From BACL21 sp038141525 (GTDB lineage Bacteria; Bacteroidota; Bacteroidia; Flavobacteriales; Flavobacteriaceae), in NCBI GenBank assembly GCA_038141525.1, contig JAYQIF010000001.1, forward strand, positions 1-64,000: a DNA stretch of 64,000 nucleotides, given 5' to 3'. Below the pieces are notes generated by a model that was not told where the DNA came from, did not search any database, and saw only the letters and a program-made list of their open reading frames with translations. A program made the position numbers and the translations under genes. Below, in pieces: positions 61,047 to 64,000 of the stretch (position 1 is its first letter; every line of letters begins with the position of its first letter).

Positions 61047-62166
61047 TCAAGAAGTTTCAATGACTCTCAAAATTTCTGGACAAATATTCTCAGTACTAAA
61101 TCGATCAAAAACCAACTTATTTAGTTGACCATGCTTATATTTTAATTTTGAGTCTTCATAGTATTGAATTACTTTTTCCCCCATTTCTTCTATGTTTAGA
61201 TAAGGGACTATAAATCCTCCGGCATTTTTTAAAATCTCGTTTGTGCCTGTTGAGCCTTCAAAACTAACAATCGGTTTTCCAAGCATTCCGATTTCTATAC
61301 AAACCAAAGGAAATGGATCCTCTCTTGAAGTCATTAAAAACACATCAAAATCCTTCAATACATTTCCAGCATCCTCTTTTTCTCCGATAAAAAAGACTTT
61401 ATCATTTAATTCCAATCTCTTGGCATCATGTAGCAAGTAATCGATTTGTAAGTGTTTCCCAAGCCAAATAAACTTTATGTTGGCTTCAGGTATTTTGGAA
61501 ATCACATAATTTGCTACATACAAAAAAAGATCCGAACCCTTGCGACTTTGTACTGTGCCCGCTCCACCAACAATAAATTCTTCAGTTTCTTTTTGGGTTC
61601 ACTGGGCATCTGTATTTCTGAAAATGCATAAACAACATCGATGCTTTTATGATTAACTCCCCAATTTTCGATTAAATTCGTTTTAACCATATCGGAAACG
61701 GCGATAAAGCGATTAACATCATGAAACAAGTTTCTTTCATTCTCGAGATGATGTTTTAAGACTATCTCTAATTCATGGACATGGAAAATTAATTTAGCTC
61801 CATATATAATGTTTTTAATCTCTGTTGCAAGTGGCAGCGAGGGGAGCACTGTTTGCATATATGACATCGTATTTATTCTTGGCCAAAACCTCAAAGAGCG
61901 TTTCTTTCGGGTTTGCCCTTTTAGCAAATCTTAAACGAATTAGTTGACGTTTGAAAAATTTTGTCGGGTTAGACTTAGTTAAGTCTATATAAATCGTAAT
62001 AGTTTGTCGCTATTGACCTGAATTCCTCTTCAATTTCTCCTCCATTCAATGCCAATACATCGAAAACGAGTTTTGGCTTATGCTCCTTCAACCACGTCAT
62101 GAAAAGCAACAATACTTTTGGAGATCCGGTTCTTGTGGATTCGTGTAAAATAAAGAGAATATTCAA
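61047..62166 (-). CDS. glycosyltransferase family 4, about three frameshifts
   Basis: TTG 62166 (MNILFILHESTRTGSPKVLL), VIYANSAPLA, LIFHVHELEIVL, FIAVSDMVKTNLI, IDVVYAF, then IKFIWLGKHLQIDYLL, DVFLMTSREDPFPLVCIEIGMLGKPIVSFEGSTGTNEIL. Breaks near 61975, 61850 and 61520-61570. About 372 residues corrected. TTG start overlaps the sulfotransferase TGA (TTGA). Confidence 0.83.
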
Positions 62167-62961
62167 TTAAATCCGGATAATAAATTTAATTCCTTATAAA
62201 GAGTTCTGTGTCTTCCATTAAGTTCCCGAGTACAACTATTAGTTCGAGACAGTTTTGGATCAAGAAAGTCTCTATTGAGAGAAGCCCCAAGAAATGACTC
62301 TAGTTCATTCAATTTTTGATGAGAAAAAAGTTGATCAAAGTGCAAAAAAAAAAAAAAAAAATCCAGTTCGCCTTTTTTGTTCATCATTGGAATAATGCAT
62401 TAAAATATGACTATACATTTTAAACCATACATCGAGGGCAAATTATGCGTCATCTTTAAGCGATGTAGAGCATTGCTCTCTTTACATTCCCTTAAAATAC
62501 TTAAGGCAGTTTTATTGGGTTCTCTGTAAACCACAACAAACTTCACATTTAAATTATTCTGGTCAATAACATTTTTCCAAATTGGTAATGTATAACTGAA
62601 TCTCGGATCTTTGAAACAAAAATAATTAGAGGAAGTAACCACCTTCTTAATTCGATTATTAATAGAATAATCTGATTTAATTTTCGCAGTAATTGGCAAC
62701 CGAGCCAACCATCGTGACTTATAAAATGTCCAACTTGGAAAAAACAATTTCCGTATTCCCTCTGGAAGGTTTATTACTGAAGTTTTTAAAATATCCTCAT
62801 TAATTAAATTCACTTCTAAATCCTCAAAAAACCTTTGAATTAGCTTGTCTTTGTCAAGGTAATTAGGAGTTCTCGCCGAAATAAAAATCTATCCCTGACA
62901 TTAATCCCATAGTCATGCTTGTTCCACTTCTTCCTGAACCAAAAACCAAAATACTGTTCAC
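62163..62961 (-). CDS. sulfotransferase-family protein, frameshifts and an 18-base T tract
   Basis: GTG 62961 (MNSILVFGSGRSGTSMTMGLMSGI): the GSGRSGTSM loop binds the 5'-phosphosulfate of PAPS. Then KLIQRFFEDLEV, FCFKDPRFSYTLPIWK, VKFVVVYREPNKTALSIL (3'-phosphate region), FHFDQ-type end with LESFLGASLNRDFLDPKLSR. Breaks near 62860 and 62400. The tract at 62344-62361 encodes five Phe in a row where I would expect about three. It would add sulfate to a sugar of the polymer. About 265 residues. Confidence 0.78.
62344..62361. repeat. poly-A/poly-T homopolymer, 18 bases, inside a coding region
   Basis: Eighteen A in a row on plus (T on the coding strand) within the sulfotransferase gene. By far the longest homopolymer I see in the window. 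Either a slippage-prone contingency tract or an artefact. Confidence 0.9.
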
Positions 62962-63091
62962 GATTCTCTACAACAATATATTAATAATAAAAAATTTCCG
63001 ATGATGCCTTGAGCAAAATATGAATGGCATATGTCAACGTAGCCTTTAATTCGAGTCATTTAACTTTCTGGCAATAAATCACATGTATTTA
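62962..63091. other. short gap between sulfotransferase and methyltransferase
   Basis: 130 bases of AT-rich sequence. I see no ORF with family signature, no hairpin with T-run and no consensus promoter. Confidence 0.5.
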
Positions 63092-63664
63092 TCATCTATT
63101 TTTATCAAAAAATCTGAGAATTTCATTTACTGCGTTTTCACGTTTCTCATAAACTTGTACCCTTTTAATTGACTCAGCAAAGATTGTCCATCATAATTAA
63201 ATTGACTCAAATTAATGAACTCAAACCCTTTTTTTCTTATCGATTAAAAATTGATTATGAGGCAAGGCATAAATCTTACATCCATCGCTTCTGCAAAATA
63301 TATTGCTACAGGAAATATCAATGTAGGCTCAAAGTCTTTTTTCATGCTGCCAAATAGAATTACAAAAATCATCACCTGCGATATAACCATCATTTTTAAC
63401 CTTGGCCAGGGATTTTATCAAGTCGATAATTATTCCTTTTAAAGTATGATCAGCGTCAATGTAGACAAAATCAAGAGAGTTTTCTTCAATATTATTGAGT
63501 ACATCACAACTTCTTCCTTTTAAAATAATTCTCTTTTTCGACCAAGGTTCTGTTTTCATAAGTGCTTCATCGTATATTGCCTTAAATTCAAGAGTAGATT
63601 TATTTAATGGCTTATTCCAATAACTTAAATTTCGCCATAAATCAATCATGTAGTATGACTTCAT
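63092..63664 (-). CDS. class I SAM-dependent methyltransferase, about three frameshifts
   Basis: Start ATG 63664 (MKSYYMIDLWRNLSYWN); KRIILKGRSCDVL, SLDFVYIDADHTLKGIIIDLIKSLAKVKNDGYIAGDDF, then VAIYFAEAMDVRF, HNQFLIDKKKGFEF and ESIKRVQVYEKRENAVNEIL in other frames. VYIDADH and GYIAGDDF fit a methyltransferase_24-type fold that would methylate a sugar. Breaks near 63345, 63285 and 63230. It overlaps the upstream gene by 23 bases. Confidence 0.75.
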
Positions 63665-64000
63665 TTTCAACGTAATATCCTTTTACTAACCCTCTAATTT
63701 TATTGAGAAAAAGTTTATGATATTTTAATTGGTTGGTAGATATTTTATTCTCGTGAAAACTCTTCACTCTTTTATTAATTTCAAGTATTTCCCTCAGAAC
63801 TCAATAAGTCTTCAAAATTATCATTTTCCACTTCAGTGTAGCTAACCCCATTACAAAAGTATCTCTTTTCCTAAATATGAGAAGAAATAATTGTTTGGAT
63901 GCACTTCAATTCTATAAATTGACAAATCACCTTCATTGATTTCTCTGGATTTTTAACCAACTCCTCAAAAGAGACAATTAAATACTTATCTGGATATTTT
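63642..64000 (-). CDS. probable sulfotransferase, C-terminal part (cut by window edge), frameshifted
   Basis: YLIVSFEELVKNPEKSMKVICQFIEL is the characteristic late segment of sulfotransferases (E-[DE]-L-V-x-N-P-E). After frame breaks near 63880 and 63790 it reads EINKRVKSFHENK, YHKLFLNKIRGLVKGYYVENE and stops at 63642. The PAPS-binding N-terminus lies beyond 64000. A second sulfotransferase only 700 bases downstream supports a sulfated polymer. Confidence 0.6.

Noticed and set aside
35644..64000. CRISPR array, insertion sequences or prophage genes as a cause of the broken genes
   Set aside because: No repeat-spacer pattern, transposase, terminal inverted repeats or phage structural genes were seen; breaks are single-base indels.

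Overview
The window comes from a member of the Bacteroidota, most likely a (probably marine) Flavobacteriaceae species. Four things point there: protein signatures in ThrS, IF3, DnaB and the glutamine-amidotransferase-like protein next to dnaB; PorV/PorQ-type and DUF4105 proteins; promoters of the Bacteroidota type (TTG, 19-20 bases, TAnnTTTG); and a crtI-crtB-crtZ-crtY set for a zeaxanthin-type pigment. No genus can be fixed from this alone.

Layout. 1-2500: minus-strand rRNA operon (16S, tRNA-Ile, tRNA-Ala, start of 23S) with two tandem promoters and a pre-16S processing stem. 2.7-6.0 kb: thrS-infC-rpmI-rplT on the plus strand; infC appears to start at ATA. 6.0-13.2 kb: minus-strand housekeeping genes (asparagine-synthetase-like protein, dnaB, accA, eamA, lptG with an in-frame TAA, tgt). 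13.4-17.8 kb: two-gene transketolase, FKBP lipoprotein, S4 protein with two frameshifts, phosphoribosyltransferase, aroK. 18.0-23.3 kb: tRNA-Lys and tRNA-Leu, a 38-bp palindrome, a CarH/LitR-like MerR regulator, the carotenoid operon and tspO. 23.3-35.6 kb: a two-gene DUF4331 pair, LETM1-like protein, SRAP protein, recQ, kdsD-tatC-CMD-lptB, pssA, a PorV-like protein and a DUF4105 protein.

35.6-64.0 kb is one continuous minus-strand surface-polysaccharide locus. Read in transcription order it holds sulfotransferase (cut by the window edge), methyltransferase, sulfotransferase, many GT2 and GT4 glycosyltransferases, wecB, neuA-neuB-neuC (nonulosonic/sialic acid synthesis and activation), more glycosyltransferases, a Wzy/WaaL-like polymerase/ligase and a priming sugar-phosphate transferase. 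I count about 18 glycosyltransferases. About half of the genes begin with TTG, often with the upstream stop overlapping as TTGA. The DNA from about 51 kb on looks clearly more AT-rich than the core genes.

Nearly all locus genes are broken by one to four single-base frameshifts, mostly at homopolymers. Correcting them restores full-length families and tight gene overlaps, so I read them mainly as consensus errors rather than decay. Genes that need correction are given here as one CDS over the whole span. No CRISPR array, insertion sequence, phage or origin was seen.
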